From positions 2,418,001-2,482,000 of the forward strand of contig CAXXGW010000009.1 in assembly GCA_963666755.2 (NCBI GenBank): 64,000 nucleotides of DNA, in the 5' to 3' direction. This document shows positions 15,313-23,953 of the stretch, one piece after another. The stretch is from CAXXOK01 sp963666755. Lineage in GTDB: Bacteria; Bacillota; Clostridia; Christensenellales; Aristaeellaceae. The notes beneath the pieces are model-generated. The model had not been told where the DNA came from. It made no database searches and saw nothing but the letters and a program-made list of their open reading frames with translations. The first letter of the stretch is position 1. Each line of letters starts with the position of its first letter. Made by a program: the position numbers and the translations under genes.

Positions 15313-16011
15313 ATGAGCATGAAGTACGTCAAAGCCTATTATGACTGGATCACGGTAATGGAACCTTTGTCCGATGCGGAGCGGGGCAGGCTCATGACGG
15401 CTGCGCTGACCTATGCCAGCACGGGTGAGCCGATACCGCTCTGTGGGGCGGAGAAGTACGTTTTCCCTACCATCCGGTTGCAGATAGACAGGGACCGGGA
15501 AAGCTACGAGGAGATCAGCGCGAAGCGAAGCGCCGCCGGGAGCCTCGGAGGTCGCCCGAAAGCAAAGCATGCACAGGCAATTAAAGCAAATGCTTATTAT
15601 GAAAAGCAAACCCGCGCAACCACAACCAAAACAAGCCATGACCAAGACAAAGACCAAGACCAAGACCAATCTGCCGCTACCGCGGCAGAAGCGCATGGCA
15701 GCCACCCCCTGCTGACCGATGCGGAGATGGATGCGCTGGCCGCAGACCTGAACGAAGTGCTGAATGCCGCCGAGCGCGCGGCGTACCCCCAAACTACTGC
15801 GGATTACGATATGGCCTGCGCGCTGGTGGCCGAATATGGCGCGCCTGCCGTACTCAACGCGGTGCAGGTATCGGTCGGGCGGCCCCAGGATAAACGCCAT
15901 TGGGGCTATGTGAAGGGCATTCTGGAAAAGGACGCCGCGGGCGGTAGCCTGCGGCCCCAGGAAACCGAAGCGGTTCGGCCCCGCTTTGTGAACAGCGGAG
16001 GGAAACCATGA
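15313..16011 (+). CDS. DUF6291-type replication module protein
   Basis: About 232 aa; ATG at 15313 or 15319. The N-terminus (YYDWITVMEPLSDAERGRLM, ALTYASTGE, VFPTIRLQIDRDRE) matches the DUF6291 pattern common before phage replication genes. A low-complexity linker (HDQDKDQDQDQ) joins a C-terminal helical part with GYVKGILEK, like the end of DnaD-type initiators. Directly followed, with overlap, by the DnaB-like helicase, so a helicase-loading or initiator role is likely. Confidence 0.65.
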   Translation: MSMKYVKAYYDWITVMEPLSDAERGRLMTAALTYASTGEPIPLCGAEKYVFPTIRLQIDRDRESYEEISAKRSAAGSLGGRPKAKHAQAIKANAYYEKQTRATTTKTSHDQDKDQDQDQSAATAAEAHGSHPLLTDAEMDALAADLNEVLNAAERAAYPQTTADYDMACALVAEYGAPAVLNAVQVSVGRPQDKRHWGYVKGILEKDAAGGSLRPQETEAVRPRFVNSGGKP

Positions 16012-17336
16012 ACAGCGCCTTATTTGACCATGACGCAGAGCGCGCGGTGATCGGCGCCCTCATGCAGGATCGGGACTGCGCACAGTTTTTGGGCGTGCTC
16101 ACCCCGGAAGATTTTCACGACCCGGCCCATCAGGCGATTTTCAAAGCCATGTATGCGTTACACGCACGGCGCATGGAGATTGATCTGGTAACGCTGAACA
16201 GCGAGCTGGCCGCAGACGAAACCCTCGCCCTTGCGGGCGGTTCGCCGTACCTGATGGAGGCCTACCGGTACGTGCCCTCGACGGTCAACACCGGCGCCTA
16301 TGTACGCCTGGTTGCTGCCTGCAGCAGGAGGCGCACGCTGCACAACATGCTGCGCCTGCAATGTGAACGCCTGCTAAGCGGCATGAACGATGTGGACGAG
16401 GTAGTCGACGCCGTGCGTGCCGGGCTGCGCGGCGGGCGGGCAAGCGGGAAGCTCCTGAGCATCGGGGAGGCGCTGGCACAGGCGTTTGACGGTGCGGAGC
16501 GCGCCGCCAAAGGGGACACGGACGCCATCGCTACCGGCATTACGGATTTGGATTGGCTCACAGGCGGCCTGTACCCCGGCGAGATGACGATTCTGGGGGC
16601 TCGCCCGGGCGTTGGGAAAAGCTCGCTGGCGCTTGAAATCGCGCTGAATGCAGCGGCGGCCGGGCATCGGGTGCTGGTTGATACGCTGGAAATGACCGCC
16701 AAACAATACGGGCAAAGGATCATCGCCCGCGGTTCCGGCGTTCTACTCAACCAGATACGGCACGGCAAGATCGACACCGACGCGCAATGGGCCGCTTTGG
16801 CCGAAAGCGCCAACGAGGGCTCGCGGCTGCCGGTACACTTCACGCTGGATGTGCGCACGCCCGAAGAGCTGCGCGCGCTGGTGGAAGCCACATCGCCCGA
16901 ACTGGTCGTGGTGGATTACCTGCAACTGATGGAAACGCGCCGCCGCACGGAAAACGAAACCGTGCGGCTGGGTCGGATCAGCGTCGCGCTGAAGGAACTT
17001 TCACGGGAGTGTAACGTGCCCGTGCTGGCGCTGGCACAGGTGACGCGCACCGAAGGCCGCGCCATGGTGATGCCCATCCTCAAGGAGCTGCGCGGCAGCG
17101 GCAGTATGGAGCAGGACGCGGACAACGTGTGGTTTCTGCATCAGCCGGAAGCCGCCAGCGATCCCTACATCCGCAGAGAGGACGAGGGGCTTTACCGACT
17201 GCTTGCCGGGCAGCCCAACCGGCGTTACATGGCCGTGAACGTCGCCAAACAGCGGCAGGGCGAGCTTGGCGCATTTCCCCTGATCTTCGAACCGCCCTGC
17301 ATGCGCTTTACCGGCGTGCGCAGCACGGCATCGTAA
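16008..17336 (+). CDS. dnaB: Replicative DnaB-like helicase
   Basis: 442 aa. N-terminal DnaB helical domain (AERAVIGALMQDRDCA, DPAHQAIFKAMYAL), linker, then the RecA-like core: Walker A GARPGVGKS at about residue 200, LVVVDYLQLM (Walker B), LALAQVTR and a GSGSMEQDAD loop. A hexameric 5'-3' helicase for phage genome replication. Overlaps the upstream gene by 4 nt. Length fits the family. Confidence 0.92.
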   Translation: MNSALFDHDAERAVIGALMQDRDCAQFLGVLTPEDFHDPAHQAIFKAMYALHARRMEIDLVTLNSELAADETLALAGGSPYLMEAYRYVPSTVNTGAYVRLVAACSRRRTLHNMLRLQCERLLSGMNDVDEVVDAVRAGLRGGRASGKLLSIGEALAQAFDGAERAAKGDTDAIATGITDLDWLTGGLYPGEMTILGARPGVGKSSLALEIALNAAAAGHRVLVDTLEMTAKQYGQRIIARGSGVLLNQIRHGKIDTDAQWAALAESANEGSRLPVHFTLDVRTPEELRALVEATSPELVVVDYLQLMETRRRTENETVRLGRISVALKELSRECNVPVLALAQVTRTEGRAMVMPILKELRGSGSMEQDADNVWFLHQPEAASDPYIRREDEGLYRLLAGQPNRRYMAVNVAKQRQGELGAFPLIFEPPCMRFTGVRSTAS

Positions 17337-17364
17337 AACAAAGCAAAGCAAAGGACGTTTAAGC

Positions 17365-17835
17365 ATGGCAAAACCGTTGGACCGTGACACCTATCGGCTG
17401 GTGGAGTGGCACCTGCACCGGGAGGCGCTGCTTCGGGATACTGTACGGGATTTTGAAGCGGACGTGATCCTCGCCTCCCAGGGAACGGACTACAGCCAAC
17501 CCTATACGCCGCCGGGCGGCATGCCGGGCGACCCGGTAAGCCGTAAGGCACTGCTGCTGGAGCAGGCAACCCCGACCGTACGCCGGGCGCGCCGCTGGCT
17601 GCGGGTGATCCGGCGCACGCGCGAATGGTTTGCCGACACGCCGGAGGGCAAGCTGTTTTCGCTGTTTTACGGCCAAACCGCAGGCATTGACCTTGTGGCC
17701 GCGGCCATGGGGACAGACAGGCGACGTGTGGAACGCCTGCGCGACAACATCGTATTCCGGGGCACGATGTATGCGCTGGAAGAACGGCTTTTCCGGCTGG
17801 AGGATGCGGATGTGCGGAAGGAGACGGGAGCATGA
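17365..17835 (+). CDS. Late-gene regulator-like protein (ArpU/RinA type)
   Basis: 156 aa. The second half (WFADTPEGKLFSLFYGQTAG, IDLVAAAMGTDRRRVERLRD) has the sigma-region-4-like helix-turn-helix of ArpU/RinA-type activators that switch on packaging and head genes. The family call is by motif and position before the late genes. Overlaps the next start by 4 nt. Confidence 0.55.
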   Translation: MAKPLDRDTYRLVEWHLHREALLRDTVRDFEADVILASQGTDYSQPYTPPGGMPGDPVSRKALLLEQATPTVRRARRWLRVIRRTREWFADTPEGKLFSLFYGQTAGIDLVAAAMGTDRRRVERLRDNIVFRGTMYALEERLFRLEDADVRKETGA

Positions 17836-18176
17836 AGGAACTGAGCGCGCGCTGCGCCATGTGCCCGGAGCCCAAGGGGAGCCGAAGCTACGCCTGCACG
17901 CTGTTCCGGCCCGATCTGGTGAGCGGTGCGGCCTACCCCTGCAAATTTGTGAGGGTGTTTCAGGATGGAGTTCGGCTTGTGCGCGTCTGTGAAAACGCAC
18001 AGCGGGGTCTTTACAAGGCGCATTACCGCATGCAGGGCACCTCCTGCTGGCGGCCCGTACCCTCCAAGTTTTTACCCTGGTGCAGCGGTTTTGATCGGGC
18101 GCAGATGCAACTGAATTTCTATGCGGAGCGTAAGCATTGGTTGGCTGTCTGGCCCCTTGAGGAGGCGAACCTATGA
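17832..18176 (+). CDS. Small Cys-containing protein of unknown function
   Basis: 114 aa with cysteines in RCAMCPE, YACTLF, PCKF and RVCEN, and a basic aromatic C-terminal half. ATGA overlaps on both sides tie it to the surrounding operon. No known family. Confidence 0.45.
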   Translation: MKELSARCAMCPEPKGSRSYACTLFRPDLVSGAAYPCKFVRVFQDGVRLVRVCENAQRGLYKAHYRMQGTSCWRPVPSKFLPWCSGFDRAQMQLNFYAERKHWLAVWPLEEANL

Positions 18177-18676
18177 TTCGGAATCTGAAACGGTGGTGCC
18201 TGCTTGGGCTTTGCCTCCTGTGCGTGCTGCACGCCACAGCCGCCAGGGCTGACGGCACAACCGCCTATGTGCTGGTGGATGCAGACTCCGTGCTCAATGT
18301 GCGCATGCATCCGAACCTGAGCGCGGATGTTGTGTTTCGGATGGAGCGGGGCGAAACGCTGAGCGTGGATCAGCTGGACGGGGACGGCTGGGCCGAGGTG
18401 AGCCGTGCCGGCGACTTTGGGTACTGCCGGATTGAGTACCTGAGCGAAGAACCGCCCACAGACCCACAGCCCTATACCACGACCGTCGGCAAGCTGCGGG
18501 TACGTGCGCTGCCCGGCGGCGAACCCGTGCGAAAACTGCGCAAGGACGAGGCGGTAGTTGTGCTGAGCTGGCTGCACGACGCTGACGGCACCCTTTGGGC
18601 GCGCATTGCCGACGGTTATGTGATGGCCGCCTACCTTGCCCCGGTAGATCAGGCGGCAGAGGAGGCGAGCCCATGA
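18173..18676 (+). CDS. Secreted SH3b-repeat protein
   Basis: 167 aa with a clear signal peptide (WCLLGLCLLCVLHATAARA, cut expected after ARA) and two bacterial SH3 domains (YVLVDADSVLNVRMHPN..., then LRVRALPGGEPVRKLRKDE). Such domains bind cell wall. There is no catalytic domain. Prophage 2 has a membrane-anchored two-SH3b protein in its early region (47600), suggesting a shared function at the envelope, such as superinfection blocking. Confidence 0.7.
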   Translation: MIRNLKRWCLLGLCLLCVLHATAARADGTTAYVLVDADSVLNVRMHPNLSADVVFRMERGETLSVDQLDGDGWAEVSRAGDFGYCRIEYLSEEPPTDPQPYTTTVGKLRVRALPGGEPVRKLRKDEAVVVLSWLHDADGTLWARIADGYVMAAYLAPVDQAAEEASP

Positions 18677-18942
18677 GCGAGCTGACCCTGCGCGAATACC
18701 TGCAAGGGCTGCCGCAGGTTCGGCGCAGCCCGCTGCTGGATGCTTGCCTGCGCCGCTACGAACAGCAGCTGGAGGCGGCGCACATCCCGCACAGCTTTCT
18801 CAGGCAGATCAACCCCGGCGTTTTACGCGACACGCTGCTTCGAAAGCAGATCGAATGGACGGGCGCCGGTCGCCTGCACATTCGGTTTGATGATCTGGAA
18901 GAGGACGAGGTATTGCGGCGCTACGAAAACAGCATTCAATAA
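18673..18942 (+). CDS. Small early protein of unknown function
   Basis: 89 aa, ATG at 18673 overlapping the previous stop, GGAGGCG upstream. Helical then LHIRFDDLEEDEVLRRYEN. Ends the early operon; bases 18943-19184 that follow hold no clear gene. Confidence 0.5.
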   Translation: MSELTLREYLQGLPQVRRSPLLDACLRRYEQQLEAAHIPHSFLRQINPGVLRDTLLRKQIEWTGAGRLHIRFDDLEEDEVLRRYENSIQ

Positions 18943-19184
18943 GGCTGGAAAGCAGGCTGTTGCCGGTGGGCAGCGGCCTCTCTTCGCACCCTCACGGCGT
19001 CGGCCTTCCTTAAAAATCACGGACGTTCGGGAATTTGGAACCACGAGTTACCCCTTTATCCGCACAGGGGAAAGCGGGAATCCGCATGGGGGAAAACCCT
19101 TGCCCGGGCGGCGGTTGCGGGGGCTGACCATCTTACACAGTATAGGCAAAACGGGTAAGCCAAAAGGAACAGGGGGCGGGTTTC

Positions 19185-19757
19185 GTGATCAGCGTTGAAC
19201 CCATCCGGGACCGGGAGAAAATCAAGGAAATTGAAGCGAAGCTGGCGGCACTGGATACCGACATCGGGCGCAAGCAATACCTGCTTTTTGAGATCGGCAT
19301 CTACCTGGCGCGGCGCGTCAGCGACATGATTGTGATGCGCGTGGGCGACCTGCGCGGGCGCGAGGTGTTCATTATCCGCGAGAAAAAAACCCGGAAACGG
19401 ATCGAGCTGCCCATTCCGGAAGAGTTGCAAAAGATTGCGCGCCAACGCCTGAAAGGGATGGCGGATGACGATTACATATTCCAGAGCCGCCAGCGCGACC
19501 CCAAAGGGCGCCCTGCGCACATCAGCCGTAAGACCGCCTACAACTACGTGCAGGCCATCAAGGAGATTGGCGACCTGCACTTCCCCTTCGCGTGCCACTC
19601 GCTGCGCAAAACGTTTGGGTATCACTACTACATGCGCACGCGGGATATCGCCATGCTGATGGATTTGTTCAACCACAGCAAGGAAAGCATCACGCTGATT
19701 TATATCGGGATTGCGATTGACGAGAAGAGGCGGGCATTGGCGAAGTGGAAATATTAA
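19185..19757 (+). CDS. Catalytic-domain-only tyrosine recombinase
   Basis: 190 aa from GTG at 19185. It contains only the catalytic half of a tyrosine recombinase and keeps every key residue: Arg in YLARRVSDMIV, Lys in REKKTRKRIELP, HSLRKTF, LFNHSKESITLIYIG with the nucleophile Tyr. It lacks an arm-binding domain. Similar small recombinases sit just before the terminase genes in many Firmicutes phages, far from int; the role may be genome dimer resolution or late-gene control. Confidence 0.8.
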   Translation: MISVEPIRDREKIKEIEAKLAALDTDIGRKQYLLFEIGIYLARRVSDMIVMRVGDLRGREVFIIREKKTRKRIELPIPEELQKIARQRLKGMADDDYIFQSRQRDPKGRPAHISRKTAYNYVQAIKEIGDLHFPFACHSLRKTFGYHYYMRTRDIAMLMDLFNHSKESITLIYIGIAIDEKRRALAKWKY

Positions 19758-20088
19758 GCAAAGCGAGGTATAATGATGATTCTTAATCTTAACATTTTAT
19801 CTATCACATGTATGTATAACTTGAAATCCACGAAATGGACATTACGGTGACCATAATCTTGTGTTGACACGATGTGGTTCGTTTGTTAAAATAAACCAAA
19901 TAAGACCCTATTCTAATCTCCCGATTGCTAATAGCGATCCATTTCTAATTCTTTGTTAGTTCATCATCAAAGTGGTCATGTGCCTCAGTTATCACGCTAT
20001 ACCCGTAGTGTTGGGAAAGTGCAGCTGTCATTGATTATCACTATTTCGAGTTTACTCAACAGGTTATATTGAAACAAGGTGATAAAGA
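19758..20088 (+). promoter_or_regulatory. AT-rich leader with a promoter for the following cargo gene
   Basis: No gene. TTGACA (19864-19869), 17 bp, TAAAAT (19887-19892) gives a strong-looking promoter. The base composition drops sharply here from the GC-rich phage genes. Confidence 0.5.
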
Positions 20089-21231
20089 ATGCCATCAAGA
20101 AGACACAAGAGTTATAAGCTTTACAAATTAACTTTAAAAAGAAAGCTTAAAGAACGACACAGTTCAAGGGTTCATACTAAAGGTATGATTGATAAACAGA
20201 GTGATGATGCTTCGTTTCATTCAAAAAACCTAAGTTATAATATGGAGTTGACTGAAATGCATAATCAAGTTATTGAAATGCGAAAACAATCATCTGAATT
20301 GAGGAAACAAGTGAAGTATGCTAAATATGCTTTGCTCGTTTCGGGCTTAGCTGTATTAATTAGTTTACTCTCTTTATTAATACCAATAGCATATGATTAC
20401 CTGATGAATGATAGAATTGTTGTGCCTTCGGTCAGTCGCATAATTGGGTTGGCATGCGCCGACGAATTAAATAACATTTCAATAGAGGACTCTGATAAAG
20501 ATGTCATGCGATCTACGTTCACGATATTTGAGGCTAACGGCAAAGTAGACTGTTTCACCAATAACAAACATGTCTTTTTTATAACTAACAACAACAACAT
20601 CGCCATTGCCATTAGCGACATCTACTTTCGAGTCAATGAGTATTATCCGATAAGTAATTTTTTCCAGTTGTATTATGTTGAAGGTTGGGGTGATGTTAAG
20701 CATAACATTTACAAATTTGATATTGGTACTGGCACTCGAAAGCAATATCACGGAGTGAAATGTGATAGTTCTCGTCAACCGATGAATGATACGTTTACCA
20801 GAATTGATGCGCATAGTATAGAGTCGTTTTCTATTGAGTACAATTTTGCCGCGCAGGGCGTTTATTATGGTGATCTGGTATTCGGGTTTGAGATAAATAA
20901 CCAACATATCGAGAAAGTGATTAGTAGTAACAGCAATAAAGCCTTAAGCACATCAAAGATCGTATATTTACCAGAAGCAGATGACTTTGAGCAAAATGCT
21001 GGCCCGGAATTCTTAGAGTTTTACGACAATGAAAAAGGTGCAGCATTTGCTAGCGATGGATTCACCTATATTAATGACACCTTCTCTTGCTTGAACCATA
21101 TCAAGCAACACCTTATGGCGTACTATCCAAACTTTAATGCATATTATCAATGTGTTCTAGATTATTATGTACCATTTTTCAAACAGACATACACATGGTG
21201 GGATATTGAAGCGAATAAGTATCGAGAGTGA
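20089..21231 (+). CDS. AT-rich membrane-anchored cargo protein of unknown function
   Basis: 380 aa. A basic N-terminus (HKSYKLYKLTLKRKLKER), a coiled-coil stretch (ELTEMHNQVIEMRKQSSE), one membrane helix (YALLVSGLAVLISLLSLLIP) and a C-terminal domain of about 270 residues that looks beta-rich and extracytoplasmic. No known family recognised. The gene is much more AT-rich than its neighbours and has its own promoter and a terminator, a self-contained cargo cassette between recombinase and terminase. Superinfection exclusion or defence is possible but unproven. Confidence 0.6.
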   Translation: MPSRRHKSYKLYKLTLKRKLKERHSSRVHTKGMIDKQSDDASFHSKNLSYNMELTEMHNQVIEMRKQSSELRKQVKYAKYALLVSGLAVLISLLSLLIPIAYDYLMNDRIVVPSVSRIIGLACADELNNISIEDSDKDVMRSTFTIFEANGKVDCFTNNKHVFFITNNNNIAIAISDIYFRVNEYYPISNFFQLYYVEGWGDVKHNIYKFDIGTGTRKQYHGVKCDSSRQPMNDTFTRIDAHSIESFSIEYNFAAQGVYYGDLVFGFEINNQHIEKVISSNSNKALSTSKIVYLPEADDFEQNAGPEFLEFYDNEKGAAFASDGFTYINDTFSCLNHIKQHLMAYYPNFNAYYQCVLDYYVPFFKQTYTWWDIEANKYRE

Positions 21232-21284
21232 GTGCTAAAGTAGGGTACCCTATTGCAATCCATTTTCACCTGTGGTACTATAGG

Positions 21285-21338
21285 CTTGCAAAAAGTGTAG
21301 CAAAGCGTCCTGCCGATTGGCCGGGCGCTTTTTGCATG
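21285..21338 (+). terminator. Hairpin terminator after the cargo gene
   Basis: GCAAAAAG...CTTTTTGC outer arms with an inner imperfect stem (AGCGTCCTGCC against GGCCGGGCGCT) and a T-run. It closes the cargo transcript before the HNH gene. Confidence 0.6.
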
Positions 21339-21346
21339 GGGTTGTT

Positions 21347-21730
21347 ATGACCGCATCCGAGGTAAACTGGCAGGACACGCAAAGCGTTGCAGGCTTTGTG
21401 CTTTGGTGCATACATAACGATTGCATGCAGCATTTCTACCGCACCTGGCAATGGCGCAGGGTGCGCGGTCGGGTGCTTGAACTGGATCACGGCGAATGCC
21501 AACTGTGCCGCGCCAACGGCCGGTACAGCCGCGCAAGCATTGCACATCACGTGCATTACCTCAAGGCACGTCCCGACCTCGCTCTGTCCATCTGGATGGA
21601 AGCGGCGGACGGCACGCGCAGCCGCAACATCATCAGCGTTTGCACTGCATGCCACGAGCGGGAGCACGGCAGGCTTGAGGCTTTCCGTTCTTCGCAGGTA
21701 AAACTGCCCGTTACGGTCGAGCGCTGGTAG
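21347..21730 (+). CDS. HNH endonuclease next to terminase
   Basis: 127 aa from ATG at 21347. HNH fold with two zinc-binding pairs (CQLCRANG and CTACHEREHG), AHHVHYL as the HN part and NIISVC before the last pair. HNH nucleases beside the terminase are required for cos cleavage and packaging in HK97-like phages. The ribosome site is weak. Confidence 0.85.
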   Translation: MTASEVNWQDTQSVAGFVLWCIHNDCMQHFYRTWQWRRVRGRVLELDHGECQLCRANGRYSRASIAHHVHYLKARPDLALSIWMEAADGTRSRNIISVCTACHEREHGRLEAFRSSQVKLPVTVERW

Positions 21731-21842
21731 CCCCCGGTCTGAAAAAACGCGGTTTTAAGTTGGGGGTGCTCGACCGGTAGGGGGACCAGGCCAGTCTTGC
21801 ATCGTGCGCGCCCATAACGGGGGGATGAAAGGGGGGTGGGGT
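21731..21842. other. HNH-to-terminase spacer, candidate cos region
   Basis: 112 bp with runs of C and G (CCCCCGG, GGGGGTG, GGGGGACC, GGGGGGATG) and imperfect dyads around CTCGACCGGTAG. In HNH-containing HK97-type phages the cos site lies in this interval. Inferred from position. Confidence 0.35.
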
Positions 21843-22250
21843 ATGAAACCCAAAACGACAGCATCCAGGCCGGTAAAAAATCGAAAGCCGACCACCGAAG
21901 CGCCGGTCACGGAAAATGAGCGGACAATCCTCCACCTGAAACGAACCCGGCTGTATAACGCCATTCGCAAGGACCTGCTGGACGGGCTGGATCGCAACGG
22001 CACGGTGGGCCAGTACTACAGCGACCTGGTTGAGGACTACATGGATTTGTGGATTGCTAAAAGTCTGGCCGTGGAGGACGTGCGCCGGCGGGGCATTGTC
22101 GTTACGTATGAAAACGGCGGCGGGCAGACGGGTAAAAAGAAAAACGACTCGGTGGAGCTGCAGATCAAGCTGAACGCGCAGATGCTCAAGCTCCTGTCCG
22201 AAATGGGGATCAGACCGTCCCAGGGCGACGGTGGTGGCGATGACCTCTGA
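21843..22250 (+). CDS. terS: Terminase small subunit, P27 family
   Basis: 135 aa from ATG at 21843 (GGGGTGGGG upstream). TILHLKRTRLYNAIRKDLLD, QYYSDLVEDYMDLWIAKSLA and a C-terminal LNAQMLKLLSEMGIRPSQ are typical of P27-type small terminases. Recognises the packaging site and recruits TerL, whose gene overlaps the 3' end. Confidence 0.85.
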   Translation: MKPKTTASRPVKNRKPTTEAPVTENERTILHLKRTRLYNAIRKDLLDGLDRNGTVGQYYSDLVEDYMDLWIAKSLAVEDVRRRGIVVTYENGGGQTGKKKNDSVELQIKLNAQMLKLLSEMGIRPSQGDGGGDDL

Positions 22251-23910
22251 GCTGAATCCCCACATTCTGCGCTACATCCGCATGGTTGAAAATGACGAGT
22301 TTGCCTTCTGCCGGGAGCAGAAGCAGCTCGTTGTTTTTATACGGCGCATTCTGGAACAGGAGGACGTCTACACCGACGATGCGCAGCTGGAAAAGTACCT
22401 CGGGCTGGCAAAATACTTTCCCTACGAGCAGGTGTTTCCATGGGAAGCCTTCTGCATGGCCCTGCACCTGTGCACCTTCCGGCGGGAGGATCACCGGCCG
22501 CGCTTTCCAGACCTGTTCCTGCTGATCGGGCGCGGCGCGGGCAAGGACGGCTTTATCGCGCTGGAATCGTTCGCGGGCATCAGCCCGTACAGCGGCATCC
22601 GGCAGTACGATGTGGACATCTGCGCCAACAGCGAGGAGCAGGCCAAGCAACCCTTCACGGACTGCTGGAACGTGCTGGAGGATGTGCGCTACACCGGGAA
22701 GCTGAAACGGCATTTCTACTGGAACATGGAAATGATTCAATGCCTGAAAACCGGCAGCCGCCTCAAATTCCGCACGAACAACCCCAAGGGCAAGGACGGC
22801 CTGCGCACGGGCATGGCGGTGTTCAACGAAATCCACCAGTACCCGGACTACGCCAATATTAACGTGTTCACTACGGGTTTGGGCAAAAAGCCGCACCCGC
22901 GCCGCCTGTACGCCACCACCAACGGTAATGTGCGTGACGGCCCTCTGGATGATTATGTGCGCTTCTCCCTGGATGTGCTGGAGGGCCGTGTGCCCGACGG
23001 CGGGTGGCTGCCCTTCATCTGCCGGCTGGACAGCCGGGAGGAGCTCGACGACGAGCGCAACTGGCCCAAGGCAAACCCGTCGCTGCCGTACCGCCCCGAC
23101 CTGCTGGAGGAAATCCGCAAGGAACACCGCGAGTGGAAGAACAACCCCAACAACACCACCAGCTTTGTGGTCAAGCGGATGAACCTGATCGAGGGGCGGC
23201 CGGATGTGGAAGTAACCAGCTGGGACAACATCCTCGCTGCGTGCGACCCGATCCCGGACGATCTGGATGGCAGAGCAGGCGTGCTGGGGCTGGACTTCGC
23301 GCTGATTGACGACATGCTGACGGCGGGCATCCGCCTGCCGTACAACGGGCGGATCGTATGGCTGTCCCACACCTGGCTGTGTCTGGCCTCCAAAGACCTG
23401 TCGCGGCTTAAAATCCCGTACCGGGAATGGGCGGAGAAAGGGTTTCTGACGCTGGTGGACGGGGTGGAAATCAACCTGGACGAAGTGGCGGACTGGATCG
23501 CGGAGCACATTCTGCGCCGCTTCACGGTAAAAACGCTGTGCATTGACCGGTTCCGGTGGCCGCTGGTGCTGCGCGCCATGGGGCGGCTGGGCTTCTCCTT
23601 TGATAACAAGAACGTTAAGTTTGTACGGCCCAGCGACCAGGCCATGATTGTGCCGGTGATCGCCAGCGCCTTCACAAACCGGCTGTTCCTGTGGGGGGAC
23701 AACCCGCTGATGCGCTGGGCGGTGAACAACACCAAACTGGTAAGCGAGGGCATCAACAAAGCCCGCGGCAACTACGTCTATGGTAAAATCGAGGAAAAGT
23801 CCCGGAAAACCGACCCGTTTATGGCGCTGGTGGCCGCCTGCGTCGGGGCTGTGGGCGAGGAAGAAACCTTCGTAAGCCTAAGCGACATGCCGGACGTGAT
23901 GACTTACTGA
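22240..23910 (+). CDS. terL: Terminase large subunit
   Basis: About 556 aa from ATG at 22240 (GTG at 22231 also possible). ATPase: Walker A-like LLIGRGAGKDGF at about residue 100, Walker B MAVFNEIHQ, coupling segment YATTNG. Nuclease: LGLDFALIDD (first acidic residue) and the C-terminal KTDPFMAL region. HK97-like packaging motor subunit. Confidence 0.92.
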   Translation: MTSELNPHILRYIRMVENDEFAFCREQKQLVVFIRRILEQEDVYTDDAQLEKYLGLAKYFPYEQVFPWEAFCMALHLCTFRREDHRPRFPDLFLLIGRGAGKDGFIALESFAGISPYSGIRQYDVDICANSEEQAKQPFTDCWNVLEDVRYTGKLKRHFYWNMEMIQCLKTGSRLKFRTNNPKGKDGLRTGMAVFNEIHQYPDYANINVFTTGLGKKPHPRRLYATTNGNVRDGPLDDYVRFSLDVLEGRVPDGGWLPFICRLDSREELDDERNWPKANPSLPYRPDLLEEIRKEHREWKNNPNNTTSFVVKRMNLIEGRPDVEVTSWDNILAACDPIPDDLDGRAGVLGLDFALIDDMLTAGIRLPYNGRIVWLSHTWLCLASKDLSRLKIPYREWAEKGFLTLVDGVEINLDEVADWIAEHILRRFTVKTLCIDRFRWPLVLRAMGRLGFSFDNKNVKFVRPSDQAMIVPVIASAFTNRLFLWGDNPLMRWAVNNTKLVSEGINKARGNYVYGKIEEKSRKTDPFMALVAACVGAVGEEETFVSLSDMPDVMTY

Positions 23911-23953
23911 CCGCAGCCATGGGGCCGGATATGTATCGAAAGGGGGTGAGCCT

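Noticed and set aside
18740..19198. 152-aa plus-strand frame
   Set aside because: Out of frame with the better-supported 89-aa gene; basic low-complexity product without a ribosome site.
22210..23508. 432-aa open frame on the minus strand
   Set aside because: Antisense to the terminase large subunit.
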